Positions 17,908 through 26,847 of a stretch of DNA of 64,000 nucleotides are shown here, one piece after another. The stretch is from Thermobacillus sp. ZCTH02-B1 (GTDB lineage: Bacteria > Bacillota > Bacilli > Paenibacillales > Paenibacillaceae). The notes under the pieces are model-generated. The model was not told the DNA's origin and made no database searches. It was given only the letters and a program-made list of their open reading frames with translations. Where the stretch lies: contig NZ_LZRU01000012.1 of NCBI RefSeq assembly GCF_002159085.1, positions 372,001-436,000 of the forward strand, read 5' to 3'. Every line of letters begins with the position of its first letter. Position 1 is the first letter of the stretch. The position numbers and the translations under genes were made by a program.

Positions 17908-19065
17908 ATGCGGGACGCCGTCCGGCCGACGTTCATCGTGTCCCGGGAAGACTGGTCGCTGCATCGCAAAGGCTATCAGGACCAGGCGAGGCACCAGGAG
18001 AAAGTGCGCGAAGCGATCCGCCGGAACTTGCCGGATCTGGTGTCCGAAGAGAGCATCATCCTGTCGGACGGCAAGCAGATCATCAAGGTGCCGATCCGCA
18101 GCCTGGACGAGTACCGGTTCATCTACAATTACAACAAGAGCCGGCACGTCGGCCAGGGAGACGGCTCGAGCTCGGTCGGCGACATCGTCGGCGTCGATCC
18201 TTCGGGTGCCGGCGGCAAGGGGGAAGGCGCGGGCGACCAGCCCGGCGAGGACGTGATCGAGGCGGAAGTGACGCTCGAGGAGATCGAGACGATGCTGTTC
18301 GAAGAGCTCGAGCTTCCCTTCCTGAGCCCGAAGGACAAGAACCGGCTGGAAACGAAGGACATCCGGTTCAACGACGTCCGCAAGAAAGGCATCATGGCCA
18401 ACATCGACAAAAAGCGGACGATCCTCGAGAACCTGCGCCGCAACGCGCTCAGGGGCAAGCGGGGCATCGGCGGCATATCGCCCGAGGATCTGCGCTACAA
18501 GACCTGGGAAGAGATCGTGCAGCCGACCTCGAACGCCGTCGTGCTCGCGATGATGGACACCTCGGGCTCGATGGGCAGCTTCGAGAAATACGTCGCGCGC
18601 ACGTTTTTCTTCTGGATGACCCGATTCCTCAGGCACCGCTACGAGAACGTCGAGATCGTGTTCATCGCGCACCATACGGAAGCAAAGGAAGTGACGGAGG
18701 AGGAATTCTTCAACCGCGGCGAAAGCGGGGGCACGATCTGCTCCTCCGCCTACGCGAAGGCGCTCGAGATCATCGATTCCCGGTACCCGCCGTCCCAATA
18801 CAACATCTACCCGTTCCATTTCTCCGACGGCGACAACCTGACGAGCGACAACGAGCGCTGCGTGAAGCTGATCGGCGAGCTGCTCGAGCGGGCGAACATG
18901 TTCGGCTACGGCGAAGTGAACCAGTACAACCGGTCAAGCACCCTGATGTCGGCCTACAAGCACATCACATACCCGCGCTTCCTCTATTACGTCATCCGCG
19001 AAAAAAACGAAGTCTACGCCGCGCTCAAATCGTTCTTCCACCGCCGCGAGCAGCCCGCCGTATGA
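17908..19065 (+). CDS. yhbH: Sporulation/stress protein YhbH (DUF444)
   Basis: 385 residues. YhbH proteins (E. coli YeaH) contain a von Willebrand A-like domain and are co-regulated with the PrkA kinase and SpoVR. The N-terminal [20 protein letters not shown] and [20 protein letters not shown] are family signatures. The VWA metal site appears as [20 protein letters not shown] (DxSGS) near residue 215, with [11 protein letters not shown] and [11 protein letters not shown] further on. A Gly/Ser-rich segment with [20 protein letters not shown] forms a flexible insert. GGGAGGTG precedes ATG 17908. prkA and spoVR lie within 13 kb on the same chromosome segment, but not in one operon. Confidence 0.92.
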   Translation: MRDAVRPTFIVSREDWSLHRKGYQDQARHQEKVREAIRRNLPDLVSEESIILSDGKQIIKVPIRSLDEYRFIYNYNKSRHVGQGDGSSSVGDIVGVDPSGAGGKGEGAGDQPGEDVIEAEVTLEEIETMLFEELELPFLSPKDKNRLETKDIRFNDVRKKGIMANIDKKRTILENLRRNALRGKRGIGGISPEDLRYKTWEEIVQPTSNAVVLAMMDTSGSMGSFEKYVARTFFFWMTRFLRHRYENVEIVFIAHHTEAKEVTEEEFFNRGESGGTICSSAYAKALEIIDSRYPPSQYNIYPFHFSDGDNLTSDNERCVKLIGELLERANMFGYGEVNQYNRSSTLMSAYKHITYPRFLYYVIREKNEVYAALKSFFHRREQPAV

Positions 19066-19083
19066 GGGACGTCCGAAACGCGC

Positions 19084-19117
19084 AAAGCCGCAGACCCGCA
19101 AGGGGCCTGCGGCTTTT
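19084..19117. terminator. Terminator after yhbH
   Basis: A 10-bp stem AAAGCCGCAG/CTGCGGCTTT followed by TTGCC. It separates yhbH from the convergent MFS transporter gene and could serve both. Confidence 0.75.
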
Positions 19118-19123
19118 GCCGTC

Positions 19124-20359
19124 TCATGCTTCGGATGTCCGCCTGCCGAGCAGCAGGAAGAGCAGGACGCCGGCCCAGCCGAAGAGCGCGGCGGCGCCCA
19201 GCAGAACGGACATCGGCAGCCCGGCGCCGGAGAGCGCCGTCGACAGGAGCGGGCCGATCGTGCCGCGGATACCGAACAGCATCATGTGCAGGCCGAAGGC
19301 CACGGCCTCCCGTCCCGGCGCGAGCCGGAAGACGTACGTCATGAACCCGATGTCCCAAATCGCGTCGCCGACGGCGAGAATCGCGCTGCCCGCGAGGACG
19401 GCCGGATAGCTCTCGAACATCGCGTACAGCGCCGGTACGGCCGAGAACGCGGCGAGGCCCCAGATGACCGTGCGCCGCGCCGAGAACCGGTCGATCACCC
19501 AGCCGACGACGAGATAGGACGCGAGCAGGCAGACATAGTACACGATCCGCGCCCAGCCGATCTCCACGTTCGAGAGCGCCAGCCGGTCCACCTGGATGAT
19601 CTGGTAGAGCGGCTGGGACGCGATGTTGCAGAAACCGGTGAGCGTCGTGGCGAACAGGAACAGGCCGAGCTCCCGGCTCTCGCGCACGAGGCGCCACTGG
19701 TTCCCGAATCCCCCGCGCCGAAGCCCCGCGGAGGCCAGGCCGCCGGAAGCGGCGTTTGCCGGCACCGTCTCCCGGATCCCGGTGAAGATGAGGATCGACA
19801 GGACGCCGAGCACGGAGGCGGACGCGAGCGGCCCGCCCGAACCCGCCTTGTCCATCCACCAGCCGACGAGGTACGCCATCGGGATCATGAGCAGGACCAT
19901 CGCGACGCGGACGTTGCCCATGAGCCGGCCGCGGTGGCGCGGCGGATACATCCGCGGAATGAGCGCGGCGTAGGCGGGCGCCTGCACCCCCATCAGCAGC
20001 TGGAAGGCGAGCGCGACCGCGACGAAGACGGCCGGCGTGCCGAAGAACGCCGGCAGGAGGATGAGCGTGCGCCCGATCAGGTTCGGCCAGATCATGTACG
20101 GGCGCGGGTTCTGCGAGCGCTCGATGAGCGAGGCCCAGATCGGCGACAGCATCAGGCCGACCGCCGGCGCCGCCGCCAGCAGCCCGGCCTGGAAGTCGGT
20201 CGCGCCGGCCCTCAGCGCCATCGTGAGATAGAACTGGTTGATGACGACGTTGAAAAAAGCAAACAGCAGCGCCGCCGACGTGTCAACCCGGAAATTGTGC
20301 CAGGCGTCCGGCCCGAGTTCCAGCCTGACCTGCTCCAGCGCGCCGCGCAGTTTCCTCAT
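19124..20359 (-). CDS. MFS transporter
   Basis: A 411-residue integral membrane protein with about 12 hydrophobic segments. A soluble start (MRKLRGALEQVRLELGPDAW) precedes AALLFAFFNVVINQFYLTMA. The loop RMYPPRHRGRLMGN between helices and the shorter repeated loop DRFSARRTVIWG are MFS motif-A-like. The substrate cannot be read from sequence; this subgroup is annotated only as MFS in Paenibacillaceae. ATG 20359 is chosen because AGAAGGG precedes it and the membrane domain starts at once. Upstream in-frame sequence is low-complexity and not coding. Confidence 0.8.
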   Translation of the reverse strand: MRKLRGALEQVRLELGPDAWHNFRVDTSAALLFAFFNVVINQFYLTMALRAGATDFQAGLLAAAPAVGLMLSPIWASLIERSQNPRPYMIWPNLIGRTLILLPAFFGTPAVFVAVALAFQLLMGVQAPAYAALIPRMYPPRHRGRLMGNVRVAMVLLMIPMAYLVGWWMDKAGSGGPLASASVLGVLSILIFTGIRETVPANAASGGLASAGLRRGGFGNQWRLVRESRELGLFLFATTLTGFCNIASQPLYQIIQVDRLALSNVEIGWARIVYYVCLLASYLVVGWVIDRFSARRTVIWGLAAFSAVPALYAMFESYPAVLAGSAILAVGDAIWDIGFMTYVFRLAPGREAVAFGLHMMLFGIRGTIGPLLSTALSGAGLPMSVLLGAAALFGWAGVLLFLLLGRRTSEA

Positions 20360-20592
20360 GGCGAATCCCTTCTGCCTCTCCCCGAAACGTTTGCGTTGGT
20401 TGTCCGACTCCACCCATTCTACTACACGTCCCGCAAAATAAACAGACGGATTTCGACTTTTTGTCGCAAATTCCGACGGCTTGCGGACGAACGGTCCCGG
20501 ACCGCCGCCGATCCCCGGCCGGCCGGCCGCGAACGGCCGCCGCGACGAAACCGCCGATGAAGGCTTCATCCCGCGCGTCCGCACATCGCAGA

Positions 20593-20627
20593 ACGGCCGT
20601 CCGGAAGCGGCGCTTCCGGACGGCCGT
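20593..20627. repeat. 17-bp perfect inverted repeat after hflC
   Basis: ACGGCCGTCCGGAAGCG (20593-20609) is perfectly complementary to 20611-20627 with one base between. It lies 10 bp after the hflC stop. No T-tract follows on either strand, so it is a very stable hairpin of uncertain use, possibly mRNA protection or termination. Confidence 0.6.
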
Positions 20628-20636
20628 CGATCAGGG

Positions 20637-21506
20637 TCATTCGCCCAGCAGCAGGCGGGCATATGGCGAATCGATCGGAATCATGATGACCGGTTCGCCC
20701 TCGAACGTCTTCACATAGCTTTCCAGCGTGCGGTACAGCTCGTAAAATTCCGGATCCTTGCCGTACGCCTCGTTGTAGATGCGGGCCGCTTCCTGTTCCC
20801 CTTCCGCGATGATCTTCTTCGCCCGCGCCTCGGCCTCGGCGATGAGCTCCTTCGCCTGGCGGTCGGCGTTCGACGTGATCTTGCGCGATTCCTCGTCGCC
20901 CTCGGACAGATAGCCCGCGGCGATCGACTGCCGGTCCGAGATCATCCGGTTGTAGACGGATTCCTTGTTCTCCGGCGGCAGGTCGGTCCGCTTGATCCGG
21001 ACGTCGATGATCTCGATCCCGTAGCCCTGGTTCACCGCGACGTCGGACACGATCTTCGTGATCTCGGCGTTCAGGTCGCCGCGCGCCGTGTTCTCGCTGA
21101 TGATGCTGCCGTATTCGATCTCCGAGAGCTTCCGCCGCACCGCGTTGTACACGGCGTCGGAAATCCGGCTCTCCGCGTTCGATACCGTGTTCAGGGAGCG
21201 CAGGAACTGCTGGGGATTGCTGATCCGCCAAACCGTATAGTTGTCGACGATGATCGGCTTCTTGTCGTTCGTCAGGATCAGGGTCGGCTCGCTGTCGTAA
21301 ATCTTCTGGTACTTCGGCAGCGTGCGCACCGACTCGACGAACGGCATCTTGAACTTGATGCCGGGCTCGGAATGGATGCGCGTCGCTTCGCCGAAGCGGA
21401 GCACGACCTTGTATTCCCCTTCCCGCACGATGAACAGCGATCCGGACAGGACGATGACGATGAGCAGGAGACCGAGCCCGATCAGCAAGGCTCCGCGCGC
21501 CTTCAT
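20637..21506 (-). CDS. hflC: Membrane protease modulator HflC (SPFH family)
   Basis: 289 residues with one N-terminal transmembrane helix (ALLIGLGLLLIVIVLSGSLF) and then an SPFH/Band-7 domain beginning REGEYKVVLRFGEATRIHSE. The charged coiled coil (SRKITSNADRQAKELIAEAE, then KKIIAEGEQEAARIYNEAYG) is typical of HflC. In E. coli HflK and HflC form a cage around FtsH and limit its proteolysis. The start overlaps the hflK stop (ATGA), so the partners are made together. It ends just before a 17-bp inverted repeat. Confidence 0.92.
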   Translation of the reverse strand: MKARGALLIGLGLLLIVIVLSGSLFIVREGEYKVVLRFGEATRIHSEPGIKFKMPFVESVRTLPKYQKIYDSEPTLILTNDKKPIIVDNYTVWRISNPQQFLRSLNTVSNAESRISDAVYNAVRRKLSEIEYGSIISENTARGDLNAEITKIVSDVAVNQGYGIEIIDVRIKRTDLPPENKESVYNRMISDRQSIAAGYLSEGDEESRKITSNADRQAKELIAEAEARAKKIIAEGEQEAARIYNEAYGKDPEFYELYRTLESYVKTFEGEPVIMIPIDSPYARLLLGE

Positions 21507-22591
21507 CGCGATTCGCCCCCTTCCGTCTGACCGGCGGATGCGCCCGCCGCGCCGCCTGACGATGCGGCCGGGCCCGCGGACGCGCCCGGCGACGAGCCGG
21601 AGGCGCCGCTCCGCGCGCGGCTCAAGAGTTGGTCAAGCGGCAAATATTGCACCGTATGGCCGTTGCCGTCCGTGATGATGATCTTCGCGTTCGGCAGAAT
21701 CCGCTCGAGCGTCTCGAGCACGAGCCGCTTCTTCGTCACTTCCGGGTTCTTCGCGTATTCCTCGTAGATCGCGTTGAACTTCGCGACGTCGCCCTCCGCG
21801 TTCAGGATGCGGGCGCGCTTCTCCGCCTCCGCCGCCTCGATGATCGCCTGCGCCTCGCCCCGGGCCTTCGGCAGCCGGTCGTTCACGTAACGCTGCGCCT
21901 GGTTGATCTTCGTGTTTTTCTCCTCGCGGGCGTTCGTCACTTCCTTGAACGCCTGCTGCACCTCGCCCTCCGGCGGCTCGATGTCCTGGAACTTCACGTC
22001 GCTGATGAAAATGCCCGTGTCATACGCGCGCATCAGTTCCTCGAGCTTCTGCTTCACTTCGTTCTGGATCACGGTCTTCCCGTCGGTGATCGCGTAATCG
22101 AGCTTCGTCGACCCGATGACCGATCGGATGGCGGCGCTCGCCGCGTTGCGCAGGAAGCGCTCCGGATCCTCGATGTTATACAGATAGGCGCGAACGTCCG
22201 ATATTTTCCATTCCACGACGGCGTCCGCGTGCACGATGTTCTCGTCGCCCGTGATCATGAGCGCCTCTTCCTCGACGACGCGGAACTGCCCGTTCTCATC
22301 CTCGCGGTAGCCGATCTGAAGCTTCTGCGTCAGATTGGCCGGCACCTTCACAACCTGTTGGATCGGATACGGCAGCTTGAAATGCAGCCCCGGCTCCTCC
22401 TGCGTCTCGGTGTAACGGCCGAAGGTCAGGATGGCCGCCCGCTCCTGCTCCTCCACCGTATAGAAACAGGTGGAGCCGACGAGCAGCACGAGCACGACGG
22501 CCGCGCCGACCGCGATTTGCTTCCAAAACCCCGGAGGCAGATGGATCTGCTTGCGCGTCCTGCCGTCCAGACCGCCCTTGTAGACTTCCAT
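21503..22591 (-). CDS. hflK: Membrane protease modulator HflK (SPFH family)
   Basis: 362 residues. A cytoplasmic start (MEVYKGGLDGRTRKQIHLPP) precedes one transmembrane helix (IAVGAAVVLVLLVGSTCFYT). The Band-7 domain starts EEQERAAILTFGRYTETQEE, and the coiled coil holds KINQAQRYVNDRLPKARGEA. The last 40 residues are Gly/Ala/Ser-rich (SGSSPGASAGPAASSGGAAG), as in other HflK tails. GGAGGGGG precedes the ATG. With hflC it forms a two-gene operon. FtsH itself is not in the window. Confidence 0.92.
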   Translation of the reverse strand: MEVYKGGLDGRTRKQIHLPPGFWKQIAVGAAVVLVLLVGSTCFYTVEEQERAAILTFGRYTETQEEPGLHFKLPYPIQQVVKVPANLTQKLQIGYREDENGQFRVVEEEALMITGDENIVHADAVVEWKISDVRAYLYNIEDPERFLRNAASAAIRSVIGSTKLDYAITDGKTVIQNEVKQKLEELMRAYDTGIFISDVKFQDIEPPEGEVQQAFKEVTNAREEKNTKINQAQRYVNDRLPKARGEAQAIIEAAEAEKRARILNAEGDVAKFNAIYEEYAKNPEVTKKRLVLETLERILPNAKIIITDGNGHTVQYLPLDQLLSRARSGASGSSPGASAGPAASSGGAAGASAGQTEGGESR

Positions 22592-22693
22592 CGGTTCGCT
22601 TCCCCCTCCCTGTCTGTGTGGTCCGCATGCTCCTTATACGATACGAAGGCCGGAGGCGTTTCAACGCGCTCCGGCCTTGGACGGGCCGCCCGG

Positions 22694-23713
22694 TCAAATC
22701 GTCGCCGCGGCGGCCTGATCTTTGAGCGATTCCAGCTCCTTCGCCACGCGCTCGATCATCTGCACATAGGCGCTCAGCTCTTCGGCGATCTCCGCCTGCC
22801 GCATCGCGCGGGCGGAGGATTGCTCCGCCATTTCGACCGCCGTCCGGATCGTCTGGCGGATATGGTCCAGCTTCCGATGCACCGTATCGAGCGATTCCTT
22901 CGACGATGCCGCCAGCTTGCGCACCTCTCCCGCGACGATGCTGAAGCCCCGGCCGTACTCGCCGGCACGGGCCGCCTCGATCGCCGCGTTCAGCCCGAGC
23001 AGGTGCGTTCGGTCCGACAGCTCCCGCATGACGGAGCCGATCTCCACCACTTCGTGAACCTCGGTCTCCAGCGCCCGGATCGACCCGCCCGTCCGCTCCT
23101 GGGCGTGCGCCGCTTCCCGCGCATTTTCGGCCACCGCCCGGCTGCTCCTCGAGAGCTCGTTCATCATGGCGGACAGCTCCTGCACCGACGACGTGATGAC
23201 GCGCAGCATGCCGCCGCGCTCCTCGGCCAGACGATCGATCTTGGCCTTCTCCTCCTCCTGGTAGACTTCCAGGACGATCTGGGAATCGAGATTGAACGTT
23301 TTGGACAGCGACAGCGTCACATCCATCCAGTCATCGGGGCAGACCTGCTTCAGGTGCCGGATCGCCAGATCCAGATAGATCATGTATGTACCCAGATACC
23401 AGCCCGTGGTCAGACCGATCCGCGCGTGGACGCGGCCGATCTGCATCCGTCTGGAAATGTAAGCGTCATCAATTTCCCGCGTGCACGTTGACATGAAATA
23501 TTGGCGCTGCGTCATCTTCAGGCGCCCGACCGTGCTGTGCCGCTCGATGATCGCCTTCAGTTCCGGACGCGCCAGAATGCGCCGGTACAGCTCGTCCGTC
23601 ACGGCGTCCGCGATCCTGTCGAACTCCGCCGTCCTGCTGTGCAGCAGGGCCGTGTCCGCATCCGTGAGCCCGATGTAGTCGACCATTTCCTTCCATTTCG
23701 GTGACAATTTCAT
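22694..23713 (-). CDS. Globin-coupled sensor with short MA signalling domain (HemAT-like)
   Basis: 339 residues, no transmembrane segment. Residues 1-175 form a protoglobin domain: [20 protein letters not shown], then [20 protein letters not shown] with the probable proximal haem ligand His96. Residues 180-335 are a methyl-accepting signalling domain reaching the hairpin tip in [20 protein letters not shown] and [20 protein letters not shown]. HemAT of B. subtilis senses oxygen and signals to CheA; the same is inferred here, though the MA domain is shorter than the usual one. GAGGAGG precedes the ATG. The promoter -10 shares an 11-bp sequence with the chemoreceptor gene at 47020. Confidence 0.85.
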   Translation of the reverse strand: MKLSPKWKEMVDYIGLTDADTALLHSRTAEFDRIADAVTDELYRRILARPELKAIIERHSTVGRLKMTQRQYFMSTCTREIDDAYISRRMQIGRVHARIGLTTGWYLGTYMIYLDLAIRHLKQVCPDDWMDVTLSLSKTFNLDSQIVLEVYQEEEKAKIDRLAEERGGMLRVITSSVQELSAMMNELSRSSRAVAENAREAAHAQERTGGSIRALETEVHEVVEIGSVMRELSDRTHLLGLNAAIEAARAGEYGRGFSIVAGEVRKLAASSKESLDTVHRKLDHIRQTIRTAVEMAEQSSARAMRQAEIAEELSAYVQMIERVAKELESLKDQAAAATI

Positions 23714-23741
23714 GAATTTTCGCCTCCTCCTCTGAAATTTG

Positions 23742-23752
23742 ATTATAGTCGA
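23742..23752 (-). promoter_or_regulatory. Promoter core shared by two MA-domain genes (copy 1)
   Basis: On the minus strand TCGACTATAAT ends in a perfect -10 TATAAT about 35 bp before the globin sensor start. The same 11 bp recur at 48502-48512 upstream of the other MA-domain protein in the window. Confidence 0.55.
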
Positions 23753-23802
23753 CTTAAAAAAGACGAAAAGACATCACCATTTTTCCCGATCATTCTCCCG
23801 TC

Positions 23803-23831
23803 GTCATACCCGCCTTGCGGCTTCATAGAAT
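23803..23831 (+). promoter_or_regulatory. Candidate sporulation SigE promoter of spoVR
   Basis: GTCATACC (23803-23810) and CATAGAAT (23824-23831) resemble the SigE -35 GTCATATT and -10 CATACAAT. Their spacing is 13 bp, one less than usual. They lie 65 bp before the spoVR start. The B. subtilis spoVR gene is SigE-dependent. Confidence 0.5.
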
Positions 23832-23895
23832 GAATTATCAAGTTGCCGGCCGCCGCCCGATGGCGGCCGGACAGCCTTCAGGGGAGGGATGCGGC

Positions 23896-25344
23896 ATGAA
23901 TCAGGACGAGATCAAGGCGCTCGAGCGGGCCATCGAAGAGATCACCGAGATCGCCCGCGGGTTCGGCCTCGATTTCTACCCGATGCGGTTCGAGATCGTG
24001 CCGGCGGACATCATGTACACGTTCGGCGCGTACGGCATGCCGACGCGCTTCAGCCACTGGAGCTTCGGCAAGATGTTCCGGAAGATGAAGATGCAGTACG
24101 ATTACGGCCTGAGCAAAATCTACGAGCTCGTCATCAATTCCGACCCGTGCTACGCGTTCCTGCTCGAGGGCAATACGCTCGTCCAGAACAAACTGATCGT
24201 CGCGCACGTCCTCGCCCACTGCGACTTCTTCAAGAACAACGCCCGCTTCAGCAGGACGAACCGCGACATGATCGAGAGCATGTCGGCGGCGGCCGAGCGC
24301 ATCCGCCGCTACGAACTCGAGCACGGCGCCGAAGAGGTCGAGCAGTTCCTCGACGCCGTCCTCGCGATCCAGGAGCATATCGACCCGTCGCTCATCCGTC
24401 CGTACGGCCTCGACAAGAAGCGGTACATCGAGATGCTGAAGAAGGAGCAGGAGCGGGAAGCGGAGCGCGCGGCCCGGCGGAAGACGCCGTACGACGACCT
24501 GTGGGAGCTCGACGAGCGGGGGAAGGAGAAGCGGGAAGAACCGGAACCGGAGCCGCAGCGCGTCTTTCCGCCGAAGCCGGAGAAGGACGTCGTCTGGTTC
24601 ATCGAGGAATACTCGACCGTGCTCGAAGACTGGCAGCGCGACATCATGTCGATCATCCGCGAAGAAATGCTCTACTTCTGGCCGCAGATCGAGACGAAGA
24701 TCATGAACGAGGGCTGGGCGACCTACTGGCACCAGCGGATCATGCGGGAACTGGATCTCACGAGCGACGAGACGATCGAGTACGCGAAGCTGAACGCGTC
24801 CGTGACCGCGCCGTCGCGCCGCAGCCTGAACCCGTACTTCCTGGGATTGAAGATCTTCGAGGACATCGAGAAGCGGTGGGACCATCCGACGAAGGAGGAA
24901 CAGGAGCGGTACGGACGGAAGCCGGGGCAGGGGCGGGAGAAAATTTTTGAGGTGCGCGAGAACGACTCCGACATCTCCTTCCTGCGCAACTATCTGACGA
25001 AGGATCTCGTGAAGGAGCTCGACCTGTATATTTTCGAAAAAAAGGGGCAGGAGTGGCGCATCACCGACAAATCGTGGGAAGCGATCCGCGACCAGCTCGT
25101 CAACTCGAGGGTGAACGGCGGCTTCCCGTACATCGTCGTCACCGACGGCGACTACAACCGGGCGGGCGAACTGTACCTGACCCATCGCTACGAGGGCGTC
25201 GAGCTCGATCTGAAATACCTCGAGAAGACGCTGCCGTACGTCCACAGGCTCTGGGGCCGGACGGTCCATCTCGAGACCGTCGTCGAAGACAAACCGATCG
25301 TGTTCAGCTGCGACGGCAAGAAGGTGACGAGAAGGTTTTTGTGA
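23896..25344 (+). CDS. spoVR: SpoVR family protein
   Basis: 482 residues, soluble. SpoVR (E. coli YcgB) is needed for normal spore cortex formation in B. subtilis. The signatures are [60 protein letters not shown] and [21 protein letters not shown] charged, disordered insert (about 190-235, with [20 protein letters not shown]) separates the two halves. ATG 23896 has GGGGAGGG upstream. The promoter region looks SigE-like. A long hairpin follows. Its functional partners yhbH and prkA are nearby but separately transcribed. Confidence 0.92.
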   Translation: MNQDEIKALERAIEEITEIARGFGLDFYPMRFEIVPADIMYTFGAYGMPTRFSHWSFGKMFRKMKMQYDYGLSKIYELVINSDPCYAFLLEGNTLVQNKLIVAHVLAHCDFFKNNARFSRTNRDMIESMSAAAERIRRYELEHGAEEVEQFLDAVLAIQEHIDPSLIRPYGLDKKRYIEMLKKEQEREAERAARRKTPYDDLWELDERGKEKREEPEPEPQRVFPPKPEKDVVWFIEEYSTVLEDWQRDIMSIIREEMLYFWPQIETKIMNEGWATYWHQRIMRELDLTSDETIEYAKLNASVTAPSRRSLNPYFLGLKIFEDIEKRWDHPTKEEQERYGRKPGQGREKIFEVRENDSDISFLRNYLTKDLVKELDLYIFEKKGQEWRITDKSWEAIRDQLVNSRVNGGFPYIVVTDGDYNRAGELYLTHRYEGVELDLKYLEKTLPYVHRLWGRTVHLETVVEDKPIVFSCDGKKVTRRFL

Positions 25345-25378
25345 ACGTTCGGAATTCCGGCCGCCCCGCTGACGGCGA

Positions 25379-25443
25379 ACAGGCTCCTCCCGGGAGAGGG
25401 CGGGTCCAAGCCCCCGTCTCTCCGGGCGGAGCCTGTCCGTTTT
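25379..25443. terminator. Terminator between spoVR and thrC
   Basis: A long stem pairs ACAGGCTCCTCCCGGGAGAG with CTCTCCGGGCGGAGCCTGT, with a GC-rich loop, and is followed by CCGTTTTGG on the plus strand. It lies between convergent genes. Confidence 0.7.
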
Positions 25444-25464
25444 GGCGGAACGCGGTGCCCGCGG

Positions 25465-26724
25465 TTACGCCCGCGCCGGCGTCCGCGCGGCGAGCCGGGC
25501 GAGCAGCTCTTCGGGCGGGATCGGCCGCCGCGCGTCTTCCGTCTCGAGCGGCCGGATCGCATCCGGATCCTTCAGCAGATGGCCGGTCAGCACGACGAGC
25601 GCCGTCTCGTCCCGGCCGATCACGCCGTCTTCGGCCAGCTTCCGGAGCCCCGCCAGCCCGGCGGCCGCGGCGGGCTCGCAGCCGATGCCGACGCGGTCGA
25701 TGACCCGCTTCGCGGCCATGATCTCGTCGTCGCTCACGGCGCAGGTGACGCCGTTCGTTTCGCGCAGGACGCGGGCCGCCTTGCGCCAGCTCGGCGGATT
25801 CCCGATGCGGATCGCCGACGCGGCCGTCCGCGGCGCCGGCTCGGGGACAAGCGTGTCGCCGCCCGAGGCGATCATCCGGTGGAACGGGCTCGCCCCCTCC
25901 GCCTGCACGACCGCGATGCGCGGCACCCGGTCGATCAGCCCGATCGCCTTCATCTCGAGCAGCCCCTTCCCGACCGCGGACGCGTTGCTGAGCGCGCCGC
26001 CGGGCAGCACGACCCAGTCGGGCAGCGACCAGCCGAGCTGGTGCGCCGCCTCGATGATCATGCTCTTCTGCCCCTCGATCCGGAACGGATTCACCGAATT
26101 GCACACATAGAGCCCGAGCGACGCGCCGTAACGGTTCAGCAGCCGGACGCCGGCGTCGTAGCCGCCCTCGAGCGCGTACACCTCCGCGCCGTAAGCATAC
26201 GTCTGCGCCAGCTTGCCGGACGCGACGCCCCCCGGCGGCACGAGCACGACGCAGCGCAGGCCCGCCCGGGCCGCGTACATCGCGAGCGACGACGACGTGT
26301 TGCCGGTCGACGCGCACGCGACGGCCCGGCACCCCGCGGCGACGCCGCGCGAGACGGCCGCGGTCATCCCGTTGTCCTTGAACGACCCGCTCGGGTTCTC
26401 CCCCTGCGCCTTCAGCCAGACCCGCCGGACGCCCGCGTGGCGCGCCGCCGGCCCGCAGTCGTAGAGGCCCGTGTTGCCTTCGCCGCGCGTCACGATGTGC
26501 GCCTCGTCGAGCACGGGATCGATCAGCTCCTTGTACCGCCAGACGCCGCTCGCGTACGGCCCCGTCCTGAACATGAGCCGCGCGTCGAACAGCGCCTTCA
26601 GCTTCTCCGCGTCCGCCCCCCTGAAATCATGCCGCACCTCCGTGAGACCGCCGCATTCGCAGCCCATCGGAAATGGGCGCTCCACACTCCGAACCTTTCC
26701 GCATTCGATGCAGACCAGTTCCAT
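25465..26724 (-). CDS. thrC: Threonine synthase
   Basis: 419 residues, PLP-dependent, converting O-phosphohomoserine to threonine. An N-terminal zinc-ribbon-like segment (LVCIECGKVRSV and GCECGGLTEVRHDF) precedes the fold. The PLP lysine is in NPSGSFKDNGMTAA, and ASTGNTSSSLAMYAARAGLR holds the PLP phosphate and substrate loop. VLPGGALSNASAVGKGLLEM is the glycine-rich phosphate site. Some family members are the related cysteate or diaminopropionate enzymes, but the whole set of motifs fits ThrC. It is divergent from a LysR gene, with a 122-bp AT-rich gap. No hom or thrB is adjacent. Confidence 0.88.
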   Translation of the reverse strand: MELVCIECGKVRSVERPFPMGCECGGLTEVRHDFRGADAEKLKALFDARLMFRTGPYASGVWRYKELIDPVLDEAHIVTRGEGNTGLYDCGPAARHAGVRRVWLKAQGENPSGSFKDNGMTAAVSRGVAAGCRAVACASTGNTSSSLAMYAARAGLRCVVLVPPGGVASGKLAQTYAYGAEVYALEGGYDAGVRLLNRYGASLGLYVCNSVNPFRIEGQKSMIIEAAHQLGWSLPDWVVLPGGALSNASAVGKGLLEMKAIGLIDRVPRIAVVQAEGASPFHRMIASGGDTLVPEPAPRTAASAIRIGNPPSWRKAARVLRETNGVTCAVSDDEIMAAKRVIDRVGIGCEPAAAAGLAGLRKLAEDGVIGRDETALVVLTGHLLKDPDAIRPLETEDARRPIPPEELLARLAARTPARA

Positions 26725-26782
26725 CCGCGCATCGCCTCCCGCATGGTGCTGATTTCACCATAGCGGAAAACGAATGATAAGT

Positions 26783-26794
26783 ATAATATATTAT
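26783..26794. promoter_or_regulatory. AT-rich palindrome in the thrC-lysR divergent region
   Basis: ATAATATATTAT is a perfect 12-bp palindrome in the 122-bp gap between thrC and the LysR gene. LysR proteins bind T-N11-A palindromes in such places. A TATACT -10 for thrC overlaps it. Confidence 0.4.
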
Positions 26795-26847
26795 TTGGAT
26801 ATTTACATAATTTCAGTTTATGAATTTGGGAAAAGGAGGTCGCCGCC

